Shown: positions 35,190-46,178 of the stretch, piece by piece
Layout of the letters: the number at the start of each line of letters is the position of its first letter
Numbering within the stretch: position 1 is the first letter of the stretch
Assembly (NCBI RefSeq): GCF_003002875.1
Contig: NZ_PVTH01000002.1
Location: 434,001 to 498,000 of the forward strand
Direction of reading: 5' to 3'
Origin: Arcticibacter pallidicorallinus
GTDB taxonomy: Bacteria; Bacteroidota; Bacteroidia; Sphingobacteriales; Sphingobacteriaceae
Length of the DNA stretch: 64,000 nt
The notes under the pieces: generated by a model
What the model saw: only the letters and a program-made list of their open reading frames with translations
What the model was told of the DNA's origin: nothing
The model's database searches: none
Translations under genes and position numbers: made by a program

Positions 35190-35909
35190 ATGAACGAAAA
35201 ACAACTATCCATGGCGACGTTGGATAAGCAGAGTGAGGATAGAAAAAGAACATTTAAGGACAGAAAAAGAACAAATATTTTAAAAAGCGCTGAACAGAAA
35301 GCGATCAGCTGGCTTGTTGCAAGAATGCCGAAATTTGTTACGCCCGATATTTTGACTGGAGTTGGATTAGTGGGGAGCCTGCTCGTACTGGGCGGATTTT
35401 TAATGGCGACCTACGTTAATGTGACCTATCTTCTTGTAGGTATCGCCGGTCTCTTCATCAATTGGTTTGGAGATTCTCTCGACGGCAGAATTGCCTATTA
35501 CCGAAATATCCCCAGGAAATGGTATGGTTTTTCACTCGACATCATAATGGATTGGATAAGCACCATTCTGATGGGATTTGGCTTTTTGGTCTACATCAAA
35601 AACGAGTTTGAGATCGTTGCGTTTCTCTTCGTTGCTTTTTATGGCTGGGCAATGATTATATCTCAAGTTCGATATAAGATTACTGATAAATATACCATCG
35701 ACTCCGGATTGTTTGGACCTACCGAAGTAAGATTCATCATTTGTGCGGTGCTAATCTCAGAAGTGCTTTTTGTTGGATCAATGAAGTGGTTTGGCGTGGT
35801 GATGTGTGCGGCTCTTTTCGTCATTAATTTAATTGATACCCGTGCTTTATTAAAGTTGGGCGATAAACGGGATTTGGCAGAGAAGGCTGCTCTGTTAAAT
35901 TCAAAATGA
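35190..35909 (+). CDS. CDP-alcohol phosphatidyltransferase family membrane protein
   Basis: A 239-residue integral membrane protein. The family motif is recognisable at about residues 99-125 (GDSLDGRIAYYRN then GFSLDIIMD), giving the Asp residues that bind the metal, but the Arg normally following DGxxA is a Tyr here. Five to six membrane segments follow. The N-terminal tail holds a near-perfect small duplication (DRKRTFKDRKRTN). It overlaps the GtrA gene by ATGA. The product is probably a phospholipid or inositol-type lipid; the alcohol acceptor is unknown. An in-frame ATG at 35211 is an alternative start. Confidence 0.78.
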   Translation: MNEKQLSMATLDKQSEDRKRTFKDRKRTNILKSAEQKAISWLVARMPKFVTPDILTGVGLVGSLLVLGGFLMATYVNVTYLLVGIAGLFINWFGDSLDGRIAYYRNIPRKWYGFSLDIIMDWISTILMGFGFLVYIKNEFEIVAFLFVAFYGWAMIISQVRYKITDKYTIDSGLFGPTEVRFIICAVLISEVLFVGSMKWFGVVMCAALFVINLIDTRALLKLGDKRDLAEKAALLNSK

Positions 35910-36361
35910 CGGGTAAGAAAGGCGTGGTGACTTTTCTTAAAGCCCAGTTCTCGGCGTTTACGGGGGGCATAGTCGATATCCTCGCGATGATCTTCTTTAC
36001 TGAAGTGGTTGGGATCCATTATACCCTTTCTATCGCTTTTGGAGGAATTATAGGAGCTTTAGTGAATTTCTCAATCAACAGAAGCTGGACGTTTAGGTCG
36101 AAGAGTCCGAACAACGGCCCTATTGACACGCAGCTCCTCCGCTTTTGTATCGTGGTGGCTGGCAGTATTTTGCTTAAGTCAGCAGGGACATTCGTACTGA
36201 CGGAATCGCTGGGCATGGACTATCGTCTGAGCAGAATACTGACGGATATTGTTGTTTCCTTAGGGTTTAACTATACCTTACAGAAGAACTGGGTTTTTGT
36301 TACCGCCCGCTCCGCCGGGAGCTCTGTACGAAGATCTCAGGATGATCGAGATAAGCTTTAA
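35906..36361 (+). CDS. GtrA-like membrane protein
   Basis: A 151-residue protein with four membrane segments and the GtrA/DPMS-associated fold: ALVNFSINRSWTF after the second helix and GFNYTLQKNWVFV at the end of the fourth. GtrA proteins are thought to help flip polyprenyl-linked sugars or support such enzymes. It is coupled by ATGA overlap to the phosphatidyltransferase gene. Its last 62 bases overlap the 3' end of the Nudix gene on the other strand. Confidence 0.88.
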   Translation: MTGKKGVVTFLKAQFSAFTGGIVDILAMIFFTEVVGIHYTLSIAFGGIIGALVNFSINRSWTFRSKSPNNGPIDTQLLRFCIVVAGSILLKSAGTFVLTESLGMDYRLSRILTDIVVSLGFNYTLQKNWVFVTARSAGSSVRRSQDDRDKL

Positions 36362-36887
36362 AAATGAGGGCGACAGTGTCAGAGGTTCGTATGTTGCCGG
36401 TTCTTATCAATTCGAGGGTTTCTAAAGGCGAAACGTTTATCACTTCAATCTGCTCGGTTGCATCAAGACGCTGAATTGAATTGAATTCAGCATCTTTCAC
36501 CAGAAAGCCGAAGGTGATTTGGTTGGTCTTTGTTGGGTTATTGGCTATTTGCCCCAAGGGAATTAGTTTGTCTAATGTAACCTTGATTCCGGTTTCTTCT
36601 TCAAGTTCTGCGATTGCCGATGCCTCAATACTCTTTCCTTTTTGTTGCATCCCGCCGGGAAGCTCAACAAAGACGTCCTGGAGACCATGTTTATATTGCT
36701 TAACGAGTATAAAATTTCCATCTGCGGTGAGAGGTAATACCATGGCCACATTTCCAATCGGTGAGAAGAAGTAGTCATCGATGACAGTGCCGTCGGGTAG
36801 TTTTACTTTGTGTTGCAATATCGGAAACCATCTGCTCGGCGAGACATCTTTCTCTTCAAGTACCTGCCATGACATATTTGCGTTCAT
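36300..36887 (-). CDS. Nudix hydrolase, ADP-ribose pyrophosphatase-like
   Basis: A 195-residue Nudix protein with the N-terminal beta domain of ADP-sugar pyrophosphatases (VAMVLPLTADGNFILVKQYK). The Nudix box reads GMQQKGKSIEASAIAELEEE followed by TGI; the first conserved Glu is Lys and the Arg before the catalytic helix Glu is Ala, while the metal-binding Glu residues (AELEEE) remain. It lies 17 bases downstream of thiH, so it may be the last gene of the thiamine operon, perhaps hydrolysing a pathway by-product. It overlaps gtrA tail-to-tail. Confidence 0.82.
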   Translation of the reverse strand: MNANMSWQVLEEKDVSPSRWFPILQHKVKLPDGTVIDDYFFSPIGNVAMVLPLTADGNFILVKQYKHGLQDVFVELPGGMQQKGKSIEASAIAELEEETGIKVTLDKLIPLGQIANNPTKTNQITFGFLVKDAEFNSIQRLDATEQIEVINVSPLETLELIRTGNIRTSDTVALIFKAYLDHPEIFVQSSRRSGR

Positions 36888-36904
36888 GTTTAAATGTAAA
36901 AAAA

Positions 36905-38032
36905 CTAACTATAACTTTTGTCCCAATCTTTCCATACGGGTTCGTATCCCCGTTGTCTGATGACTTGGGAAATTTCGTTGGCGCTTCGTTCGTCTGATAT
37001 TTCGAATTGTTCCAGAGAGCCGGGAGCCGAAGAGTAACCGCCGGGGTTGGTCTTTGAACCTGCACTGAGGCTTGTAATGCCAAGGCCGATAACATTGTCG
37101 CGAAAGGCAGGTTCTTCGCGGGTTGAAATGGAAATCTCCAGGTTTTCATTAAAAAGCCGCCAGGCGCAGATGAGTTGAACCAGCTCTTTGTCGCTCATGT
37201 ACTCGACCGAACTTATTGCTGTTGGCTGATCTTCATGGTGCGTTTGGATAGGCCTCAGTCTTGGAAAAGACACAGAGTACTTCGTTTTCCAATAGGTTCT
37301 TTCGAGATACTGCAGATGCAGGGCCGTAAAGAAACAATCTGTTCGCCAATCTTCCAGACCGATAAGCGTTCCTAAACCTATTTTATGTATTTCCGCCCTT
37401 CCGAGCCTGTCGGGAGTATCCAGTCTGTAATCGAAGTTTGACTTTTTGCCCTTGGGGTGATGTACTTTGTAGCGTTCCCGGTGATAGGTTTCCTGATAAA
37501 CCAGGACGGTGTTCAGGCCTTCCCTGATGAGCTCGCTGTAGTCGGCTTCGTCAAGCGGCTGTACTTCCATAGAGATACTGGCGAAAAACGGCTTTAATAA
37601 TCGGAGAGTACTCCTCAGATAGGGGACACCGACCGTCTGGTTGGCCTCTCCTGTTACGAGGAGGATGTGATCATATCCCATACTCTTGATTATGCTGGCC
37701 TCATGCAGTATCTCAGCGGGACTTAGGGTTTTACGTTTAATCTTATTGTCGAGACTAAAGGCGCAATAGGTGCAGATATTTTGACACTCATTGCTCAGAT
37801 ACAGTGGGATATACATCTGAATGGTTTTGCCGAACCGTTTTTGAGTCTGTAGCTGGCTCTTTTTAGCCATACGTTCCAGAAACGGCAGTGCTGCTGGTGA
37901 GATAAGCGTTTTGAAATCATCAAGATTTAATTTGTCTTTGCTCAGGACCCGCTCCACGTCTGACGCCGTCTTATTAAGAATGCTTGCTTTCTCCTGATCC
38001 CAGTGGTAGTTTTCGAAGATCTCTTTGAACAT
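36905..38032 (-). CDS. thiH: 2-iminoacetate synthase (tyrosine lyase)
   Basis: A 375-residue radical SAM enzyme cleaving tyrosine to dehydroglycine and p-cresol for the thiazole branch of thiamine synthesis. The [4Fe-4S] motif CQNICTYCAFS (CxxxCxxC) lies near residue 84; GEANQTVGVPYL and VSFPRLRP follow. ThiH is the oxygen-sensitive alternative to ThiO, so this organism likely makes thiazole this way. It follows thiG by 3 bases and is the last biosynthetic gene of the operon. Confidence 0.95.
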   Translation of the reverse strand: MFKEIFENYHWDQEKASILNKTASDVERVLSKDKLNLDDFKTLISPAALPFLERMAKKSQLQTQKRFGKTIQMYIPLYLSNECQNICTYCAFSLDNKIKRKTLSPAEILHEASIIKSMGYDHILLVTGEANQTVGVPYLRSTLRLLKPFFASISMEVQPLDEADYSELIREGLNTVLVYQETYHRERYKVHHPKGKKSNFDYRLDTPDRLGRAEIHKIGLGTLIGLEDWRTDCFFTALHLQYLERTYWKTKYSVSFPRLRPIQTHHEDQPTAISSVEYMSDKELVQLICAWRLFNENLEISISTREEPAFRDNVIGLGITSLSAGSKTNPGGYSSAPGSLEQFEISDERSANEISQVIRQRGYEPVWKDWDKSYS

Positions 38033-38035
38033 GGT

Positions 38036-38806
38036 CTAGGTGTTTAAGAATGAGGTTAAGGGACTGCTTGCTTCGGCAAAGTGTCTGACGCCGGCGAGTT
38101 TGGATTCAAATGCCAGTCTACCCGCTTCCGTTGCTAGTTTGAATGCAAGAGCCATGTTTTGAGGGTCGTCGGAGATCGCTATAGCGGTGTTGACCAAGAT
38201 AGCATCCGCACCAATCTCCATTGCTTTAGCAGCATCTGATGGCGCCCCCAGACCTGCATCTACTACTACCGGCACGTTGCTTTGTTCGATGATTATTTCG
38301 AGGAAGTCTATCGTGCGAAGGCCTTTGTTGGTGCCGATAGGTGCTCCCAGGGGCATCACGGCAGATGTGCCCGCATTTTCCAGCTGTTTACAGAGGACGG
38401 GGTCCGCATGTATATAAGGAAGAATAATGAAGCCCAGCTTTGCCAGTTCCTCAGTTGCTTTGAGCGTTTCAATAGCATCCGGCATGAGATATCTGGGGTC
38501 AGGATGAATCTCTAATTTTAACCAATCGGTTTCGAGTGCTTCGCGGGCTAACTGAGCTGCAAAGATCGCTTCCTTAGCGTTACGGGCACCGGATGTATTC
38601 GGCAAGAGTTGCACTTCCGGGAATTGTAAATGACTGATAAGGGAGTCGGTGTCGGTATGAAAGTCTATTCGCTTCAGCGCAACCGTAACCATGTTGGTGG
38701 ATGACGCCAAAACGGCTTTACTCATAAGATCCGGGCTGCCGAATTTTCCTGTGCCAAGAAAAAGACGGGATTTAAACTCCTGACCTGCTATAATTAAATT
38801 TTTCAT
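38036..38806 (-). CDS. thiG: thiazole synthase
   Basis: A 256-residue TIM-barrel enzyme from the ATG at 38806 (a GTG one codon earlier is the alternative). Motifs include FLGTGKF, VALKRID with the Schiff-base region, [14 protein letters not shown] and [20 protein letters not shown]. It condenses the sulfur from ThiS, dehydroglycine and deoxyxylulose phosphate. Its 5' end overlaps thiE by 35 bases. Confidence 0.95.
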   Translation of the reverse strand: MKNLIIAGQEFKSRLFLGTGKFGSPDLMSKAVLASSTNMVTVALKRIDFHTDTDSLISHLQFPEVQLLPNTSGARNAKEAIFAAQLAREALETDWLKLEIHPDPRYLMPDAIETLKATEELAKLGFIILPYIHADPVLCKQLENAGTSAVMPLGAPIGTNKGLRTIDFLEIIIEQSNVPVVVDAGLGAPSDAAKAMEIGADAILVNTAIAISDDPQNMALAFKLATEAGRLAFESKLAGVRHFAEASSPLTSFLNT

Positions 38807-39422
38807 CACTTTGAACTAAGATTTTTTGAATGATATCAGACTGACTAGAATGGGTTAAGGCTCCAGAAATGGCGACTCCGTATATGCCAGTATTGAGTAT
38901 GGCGTCAATATCGTTTAACTGAATTCCTCCAATTGCGTAAATAGGGATAGTAATCTCTTCTTTGCTAATTTGATCCAGAATGCTCTTATAGCCAGGTAAG
39001 CCGAGAATGGGACTTAAATTCTGTTTAGTTTCCGTGTATCTGAATGGACCTAGCCCGATGTAATCGCACTTTTGAGTTAGCCGCTGCTGGACGTGCTGAA
39101 TTGTATTGGCGGTTCCACCAATTATTTTGTTGCTTCCCATGACAGATCGGGCAAGCAGAATATCTGCGTCCTGTAGTCCCAAATGTACCCCCTCAGCGTC
39201 AACATGCTTTGCTATATCGATTGAATCGTTAATGATGAGGGTAGAGCGGTATTTTTCTGTAAGGGTTCTAACCTGTTCAGCTAAGGTCAAAACTTGTTCA
39301 TGGGGTTGGTTTTTAAATCTAAGTTGTATCCAGGTACACCCATTATCGAGTACCCTTTCGATGTTTGCCAACTGCTCTTCTGAGTTCAGGCCTTGTGATA
39401 TGTATTGGAGTTTGCTATACAT
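38772..39422 (-). CDS. thiE: thiamine phosphate synthase
   Basis: A 216-residue TIM-barrel enzyme coupling the pyrimidine and thiazole phosphates. It keeps the diagnostic elements [19 protein letters not shown] and [14 protein letters not shown], with the TxTK loop that binds pyrophosphate. This separates it from the second, more divergent copy at 40143. It overlaps thiG downstream and thiD upstream by 8 bases. Confidence 0.93.
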   Translation of the reverse strand: MYSKLQYISQGLNSEEQLANIERVLDNGCTWIQLRFKNQPHEQVLTLAEQVRTLTEKYRSTLIINDSIDIAKHVDAEGVHLGLQDADILLARSVMGSNKIIGGTANTIQHVQQRLTQKCDYIGLGPFRYTETKQNLSPILGLPGYKSILDQISKEEITIPIYAIGGIQLNDIDAILNTGIYGVAISGALTHSSQSDIIQKILVQSDEKFNYSRSGV

Positions 39423-40164
39423 GATGATATGCTAAGAGATTTGAATTGCTTCCCAACGCCTTCTCGATATAACGTTTTGCGTTTGTGCAGGCGTTTTCAA
39501 GGCTTTCTCGCTTTGCAAGAAAAGCAGTAATTGAGGAGGAAAGAATACAGCCCGACCCATGCTTGGGAAGGAGTTGTTGGGTGACCGGAGCGAGGCTGAT
39601 CTGTTGCGAACGAATGAAAAGCTGGTCAGTGCCTAACGCTGTTGGATGATGTCCTCCTTTCAGGAGCACATTTGTATGATGCGAAAGTGTACGGGCTGCA
39701 GTAACCGGATCGCTTTTTTTTGAGAGATCGACAGCCTCCCGCAGGTTAGGAGTGATCAATGTGATTTTTCCCAGCAGCTTCTGAAGGCTGGAGGTGTCGC
39801 TAAAGTTATTGAAGTCGAAACCTGACGATGCCGTTAGTACAGGATCCCAGACGATGTTTGGAATACCGCTAGCGATCAGTATGTCCAGAATCCGGTCAAG
39901 GCTCTGGGCGCTCGGAACCAGGCCTATCTTGACTGCCGCAATCTTATATCGGTGCAGTAATGGTTTGATCTGACAAATGATTTCGTCGTCGTCGATCCAT
40001 CTTACACTGTCAAACCGATCCTCCGTTTGGCAGGTAATAGCGGTGGTGACGCCAAAGCCAAGGCATTTATGCTGTTCAAATGTCTTGACATCTGCCAGGA
40101 GCCCCGCCCCACCACATGGGTCTAAGCCGGCAATGCTAAGTGTTATGGCCCTTGTGTATTCCAT
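39415..40164 (-). CDS. thiD: hydroxymethylpyrimidine/phosphomethylpyrimidine kinase
   Basis: A 249-residue ribokinase-fold enzyme, start at 40164 (MEYTRAITLSIAGLDP). Substrate-binding GLDPCGGAGLLADVK and the anion-hole motif KHGSGCILSSSITAFLA are present. It phosphorylates HMP and HMP-P. It overlaps the second thiE-like gene by 22 bases, in keeping with tight operon packing. Confidence 0.94.
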   Translation of the reverse strand: MEYTRAITLSIAGLDPCGGAGLLADVKTFEQHKCLGFGVTTAITCQTEDRFDSVRWIDDDEIICQIKPLLHRYKIAAVKIGLVPSAQSLDRILDILIASGIPNIVWDPVLTASSGFDFNNFSDTSSLQKLLGKITLITPNLREAVDLSKKSDPVTAARTLSHHTNVLLKGGHHPTALGTDQLFIRSQQISLAPVTQQLLPKHGSGCILSSSITAFLAKRESLENACTNAKRYIEKALGSNSNLLAYHHV

Positions 40165-40738
40165 ATTTTTTTTATCTGAAGAAAGTTTCTCAGCGGTGTG
40201 TGCGAGCACCAGATGGTTCCCAGCAGCGCAACTCCGTCGAAATGTCCTCTTAACAGATGGACGTTTGACGCCTCTATGCCCCCTATAGCAATAGCTCTGG
40301 TGCTTTTTCTCAAGCTTGGTATCGCACCCTCAAGAGATGCGGTATAACCAGGTTTGGAGATACTGTCGAAGACAGGTCCTAGAAAAGAGTAACCAAATGA
40401 GGGGTTAAGTCGCTCGAAGTCTTCAGTGTTATGTACTGATGTGGATAGTTGATAGCCCTTGTTTCTTAGTAGTTGCGGCATATTATACCCTTGCCTCCGC
40501 CGGTGGGGTTCGCCGAAATGTAATCGTCTGATTCCATATCGATCCGCCAGGTGGTGATGCTGGTGAAGGCTGATTTTAGGGTAATATCTGCTGTCGAGCG
40601 CTTCTATCAATTTCATCACATCTTGCTCGCTGTCTTGCGGTCTTCGAATATGAAAGAGGTCCAAGCCCTCATCAAAAAGTTGTTTGATGAGGGCGGTTTC
40701 TTCAGCTAAGGAAGTTGGGTTAGATATTAAAATCAACA

Positions 40739-40739
<1 letters not shown>
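40143..40739 (-). CDS. second thiamine phosphate synthase-like (TenI-type) protein
   Basis: A 198-residue ThiE/TenI-fold protein. HIRRPQ replaces the usual QLR/K element and the pyrophosphate loop reads GPVFDSISKPGY, so it is clearly more divergent than ThiE at 38772. TenI proteins isomerise the thiazole carboxylate tautomer to the form ThiE uses; this is the likely role, since two different ThiE-fold genes sit in one operon, as in other Bacteroidota. Its ATG overlaps the thiC stop by 1 base. Confidence 0.85.
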
Positions 40740-42755
<2,016 letters not shown>

Positions 42756-42758
<3 letters not shown>

Positions 42759-42829
42759 TCCTAAATAGATTAGACTTTAGGAATGACTATAGGAACATAT
42801 ACAAGGGAATCTTGTATACGTATGTCATT
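42756..42829 (-). promoter_or_regulatory. riboswitch expression platform with start-codon sequestering hairpin
   Basis: Read on the minus strand, CATTCCTAAA (42785-42776) pairs perfectly with TTTAGGAATG (42765-42756), whose last three bases are the thiS ATG. The alternative is GTCATT (42787-42782) pairing with AATGAC (42829-42824), enclosing a TATACAAG/CTTGTATA stem. The two folds share bases 42782-42785 and exclude each other. This fits translational control by TPP. Confidence 0.6.
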
Positions 42830-42906
42830 AAACTTTTCCCTTCGGCAGTACTAGCTGCATCAGGTTCAAAGGGTTTTATCTCAGCCTACAGGCACCCCTA
42901 AAGTTT
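42830..42906 (-). promoter_or_regulatory. TPP riboswitch (THI element) aptamer
   Basis: The minus strand carries the classic elements in order: AGGGGTGCC, GGCTGAGATAAAACCC, TTTGAACCTGATGCAG and CCGAAGGGAAAAG. P1 can form between AAACTTT (42906-42900) and AAAGTTT (42836-42830). It precedes thiS and the whole thiS-C-E2-D-E-G-H operon, where it should reduce expression when thiamine pyrophosphate is plentiful. Confidence 0.93.
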
Positions 42907-42946
42907 TATAAAAGTAGATGATTAATCTCGAAGATCCAAACGGAGG

Positions 42947-44044
42947 CTAAATATACTTGTCTCCGAATTTTGTCTTCACCTCGGCGACGATCTGCTTTAC
43001 CTCTTGCTCGCTTTCTCTTGGAATGATCATGATGGTGTCGTTTGACTCAGCAATAATGTAGTCATTTAATCCCTTAACAATCAGTTTTTTTCCTTCCGGA
43101 ATGTTGATCATGCAGCCTGTAGTTTCTGTCAGAATGGTACCACCGGAGGGGATAACGACATTCTGATCTTCATCTTTAGACGCAAGTGAATACAGGGATG
43201 CCCAGGTACCCAGATCAGACCACCCGAACTCTACTGGCAACACATAAACGTTTTGCGCCTTTTCCATGATTCCGTAGTCGATGGAGATGTTTTCACAATT
43301 TGGATAATTGTCTTTAAGAAAAGCAGCTTCTCCATCTGTGTTATAGACATTTCTTCCCTGAAGAAACAGTTCGTTCATTTCAGGCAATTGCGATTCAAAT
43401 GCTTTGAGCACTTCGGCGGCGCTCCAGATAAAGATGCCTGCGTTCCACAAGTAGTCTCCGCTGTTGATGAAGCTTTGAGCTCTTTCTTTATCGGGCTTTT
43501 CTGTGAATTGTGCCACTTTCTTAAAGCCTTCTCCAAGATTTTGCTCATTAAATCGGATGTATCCGTATCCTGTGTCAGGTCTGGAAGGTTGGATGCCAAG
43601 GGTGATAAGGCATGGATTCGTCTCCGCGGTTTGCAGTGCATTAGTAACATCTTTGCTAAACTGAACAGAGTTGAGTATCAGATGGTCGGAAGGAGCTACC
43701 ACTATCGAAGCGCTGGGATTCAACTCGCTGATTTTGTGACAAGCATAAGCTATGCAGGGGGCCGTGTTACGCATAACCGGCTCACACAAAATCTGGTGTT
43801 CCTGAATTCCTTTTAACTGCTCCCCAACGAGGTCTTTGTACTTGTCATTGGTAAGGATATAGATGTTCTGCGCCGGAACGATCGACTTGAAACGTTCATA
43901 GGTAGCTTGGATCAAGCTCATGCCTGTACCAGCAATATCTATAAACTGCTTAGGCATCGCCGTGCGGCTAACTGGCCAAAATCTGCTTCCTATTCCGCCG
44001 GCCATGATCACCGCATAGTAATTGGAATTGAGTTCTTGATTCAT
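42947..44044 (-). CDS. manC: mannose-1-phosphate guanylyltransferase
   Basis: A 365-residue nucleotidyltransferase making GDP-mannose from GTP and mannose-1-phosphate. The signature MAGGIGSRFWPVSR with PKQF is at the N-terminus, and VVAPSDHLI, EKPDKERAQ and SIDYGIMEK follow. It lacks the C-terminal phosphomannose isomerase domain of the long bifunctional forms. GDP-mannose would feed surface glycans; a priming sugar-phosphate transferase gene lies 600 bases away on the other strand. It ends just upstream of the TPP riboswitch. Confidence 0.93.
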   Translation of the reverse strand: MNQELNSNYYAVIMAGGIGSRFWPVSRTAMPKQFIDIAGTGMSLIQATYERFKSIVPAQNIYILTNDKYKDLVGEQLKGIQEHQILCEPVMRNTAPCIAYACHKISELNPSASIVVAPSDHLILNSVQFSKDVTNALQTAETNPCLITLGIQPSRPDTGYGYIRFNEQNLGEGFKKVAQFTEKPDKERAQSFINSGDYLWNAGIFIWSAAEVLKAFESQLPEMNELFLQGRNVYNTDGEAAFLKDNYPNCENISIDYGIMEKAQNVYVLPVEFGWSDLGTWASLYSLASKDEDQNVVIPSGGTILTETTGCMINIPEGKKLIVKGLNDYIIAESNDTIMIIPRESEQEVKQIVAEVKTKFGDKYI

Positions 44045-44203
44045 TGGTGTATGAGTATTAAGTTAAATTTCCATTTTTCCGTAAAAGTATAGTTTTCTAA
44101 TCTAGTATCTACTATATGAAACGTTTCGTGTAAAAGGAGGAGCTTTGATGATTGGTCATTCCGTACGAGTTTGCACACTAAAGAATTAATGGAGGATATA
44201 CTT

Positions 44204-44374
44204 CTACGTCTGAGGTTGACGAAAGTGGAATGTATGGAAGCATTTTTCGCATTTATACTTCCTAATATCTTGTCCCATACACAAAAGTTTGCCTGCAAAT
44301 GACCTTTTGATACGGACAACATCTGAGGATTTACATTTGGGGCATTTCTTATCGGACGAAAATATTTTAACCAT
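44204..44374 (-). CDS. small zinc-ribbon protein
   Basis: A 56-residue protein, start ATG at 44374. Two CxxC knuckles, CPKC (residues 11-14) and CEKC (42-45), are separated by 27 residues with basic content (VVRIKRSFAGKL), the layout of a single four-Cys zinc ribbon. The C-terminus reads FHTFHFRQPQT. Such small ribbons bind nucleic acid or serve as adaptors. A longer overlapping frame (44041-44322) has no recognisable features, and I prefer this one. It lies upstream of manC on the same strand, 159 bases away. Confidence 0.6.
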   Translation of the reverse strand: MVKIFSSDKKCPKCKSSDVVRIKRSFAGKLLCMGQDIRKYKCEKCFHTFHFRQPQT

Positions 44375-44624
44375 GGCGTTTAACTTTTATGTAAATGTCG
44401 TAACAGATGTTTCTTGAAGCAAGGGAATGTGAATTTTTAGTAAAATGGCAATGCGCGGCAAGAGACTATCATCCAGAGCACGCAATTCTGGGATCTATTG
44501 CGAAATATGTGTGTAGTTATTAACTTTTTTGTAAAAAAAGCCCATTAATGATCGATTATTTTCAATGTATTTCTTCCTTCATTGAAATTTGTAAAAAACC
44601 GTTATCTTTGATCCATATTAATCT
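44375..44624. other. intergenic region between divergent genes
   Basis: AT-rich spacer holding the plus-strand promoter at 44582-44610. A TTTTTTGTAAAAAA inverted stretch lies near 44524-44538. No coding frame with a start is supported. Confidence 0.5.
44582..44610 (+). promoter_or_regulatory. promoter of the second sugar-phosphate transferase gene
   Basis: TTG (44582-44584), an 18-base spacer and TATCTTTG (44603-44610) match the Bacteroidota consensus. The predicted start near 44616 leaves a leader of only about 10 bases before the ATG at 44625. Confidence 0.6.
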
Positions 44625-46022
44625 ATGAATATGCAAACACGATACTTATACTTACTGCGTTTCGTGCTTCTGGCGACAGATATCATTCTAATAAATGTTT
44701 CCTTCTTTTTTTCCTTCTATGCGATCTTCGGTGTAAATGCGTCGCCTCTCGATGGTTCTTATAAGAATTATCTGCTCGTTTGCAATCTTATCTGGTTTTT
44801 TACCTCCAATTTATGCGGACTGTACCGCAACGAATCTCTGAGTCAGATCGTGAGTATTTATCGTGCAACCTGGAGAGCGGTAGCCCTGCACGCGGTGATT
44901 TTCGTTTTTTATCTGACCTTCTCTGATAATTACACCATCTCAAAGCCTTTCATAATTTCCCTATACGTTGCCATGGGTATTGGCTTCTTATTCAGCCGTT
45001 TTGCAGGTACTTTTTTCGAGTTTGTTTTATATAGACATTTCAAGGTCAGCAGGCCCGTCGCAGTATTAGGTAAAAACCATACAGGTCTTCGCTTGGCTGG
45101 ATACCTTGAAAAAAGCCAAAACTTCAAGTTCGAGGGTTTTCTTCATAATGAGGAAGATACCTTATTTGTGCAGGAAGATGGATCTTTAATGCCTTCTACT
45201 TGTGAGCATATTGCCGATGCGGCAAGACGAGGGATCAAGGACGTGTATGTGTCTTTGACACCCGATAGAATGGTTGATGCAAAGTATCTTCTCGAGGAAG
45301 CGGAGAAGCAATGTGTCAGACTGAAGTTCGTACCCGACCTGAGTGGATCGCTTGCTGCTCCATTTACTGTGAGTTATTTGGGAGAGTTTCCTGTAATAAG
45401 TATGCGACACGAACCTCTCGAAAATATGCAGAACAGGTTTAAAAAACGTGTTTTCGATGTCGTCGTTAGTTCATTGGTAATTGTGTTTATTATGAGTTGG
45501 CTGGTTCCTGTTATAGGTATTATTATTAAAGCCCAAAGTCGGGGACCTATATTTTTTAAGCAGCTGCGAAGTGGCCGCAATAATGAGCCGTTTTGGTGTT
45601 ATAAGTTCAGAAGCATGAGAATGAACAATGACAGCGATCACAGGCAAGCAAGGAGGGGCGATAATAGGATAACGCCTATCGGACGTTTTTTGAGGAAGAG
45701 TAGCCTTGATGAGTTTCCCCAGTTCTTTAATGTTCTGAAAGGTAATATGAGTATCATTGGTCCCCGTCCTCATATGTTAAAACATACTGAACAGTATAGT
45801 GCGATAATAGACCGCTATATGGTAAGACAATTTCTAAAACCCGGCATAAGCGGCTGGGCGCAGGTCAATGGTTATAGAGGCGAAACTGAAGATCCGAAGC
45901 TGATGGAAAAACGTGTTGAACACGACATTTGGTACATGGAAAACTGGAGTGCCATGCTAGATGTGAAGATCATTTTCATGACTGTCATTAATATTTTTAA
46001 GGGCGAGGATAACGCCTTCTAG
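44625..46022 (+). CDS. second polyprenyl-phosphate sugar-1-phosphate transferase (WcaJ/WbaP type)
   Basis: A 465-residue paralogue of the protein at 3286-4680, colinear throughout. The catalytic domain is nearly the same: FFKQLRSGRNNEPF, YKFRSMRMN, ITPIGRFLRKSSLDEFPQFF, IGPRPHMLKHTEQYSAIID and FLKPGISGWAQVNGYRGETE. N-terminal membrane segments are more diverged. It has its own promoter and stands alone apart from manC, with no glycosyltransferases beside it. It may prime a different glycan or act as a backup. An in-frame ATG at 44631 is an alternative start. Confidence 0.88.
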   Translation: MNMQTRYLYLLRFVLLATDIILINVSFFFSFYAIFGVNASPLDGSYKNYLLVCNLIWFFTSNLCGLYRNESLSQIVSIYRATWRAVALHAVIFVFYLTFSDNYTISKPFIISLYVAMGIGFLFSRFAGTFFEFVLYRHFKVSRPVAVLGKNHTGLRLAGYLEKSQNFKFEGFLHNEEDTLFVQEDGSLMPSTCEHIADAARRGIKDVYVSLTPDRMVDAKYLLEEAEKQCVRLKFVPDLSGSLAAPFTVSYLGEFPVISMRHEPLENMQNRFKKRVFDVVVSSLVIVFIMSWLVPVIGIIIKAQSRGPIFFKQLRSGRNNEPFWCYKFRSMRMNNDSDHRQARRGDNRITPIGRFLRKSSLDEFPQFFNVLKGNMSIIGPRPHMLKHTEQYSAIIDRYMVRQFLKPGISGWAQVNGYRGETEDPKLMEKRVEHDIWYMENWSAMLDVKIIFMTVINIFKGEDNAF

Positions 46023-46078
46023 ATTGCGACTTTCATATTATATCTCCATTTTTTTGTAACGTATTGAAAAACAATTTA

Positions 46079-46107
46079 TTGTTTTTGTTATTAATATAAT
46101 ATCTTTG
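46079..46107 (+). promoter_or_regulatory. promoter of the barrel/lipoprotein genes
   Basis: TTG (46079-46081), an 18-base spacer and TATCTTTG (46100-46107) fit the consensus well. The leader before the ATG at 46179 would be about 65 bases. Confidence 0.6.
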
Positions 46108-46178
46108 CACCAAACTTAAAATAATATCTTATAGACAACAATCTATATGTACATCGCTCAAACTGTAAACAAATAAAT

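Noticed and set aside
42909-42940. Possible promoter TTTG-N20-TACTTTTA just upstream of the TPP riboswitch
   Set aside because: The predicted transcription start would fall inside the aptamer P1 stem and truncate it.
44041-44322. 93-codon minus-strand frame overlapping the manC start
   Set aside because: No start context or family feature; the 56-residue zinc-ribbon frame in the same region is better supported.
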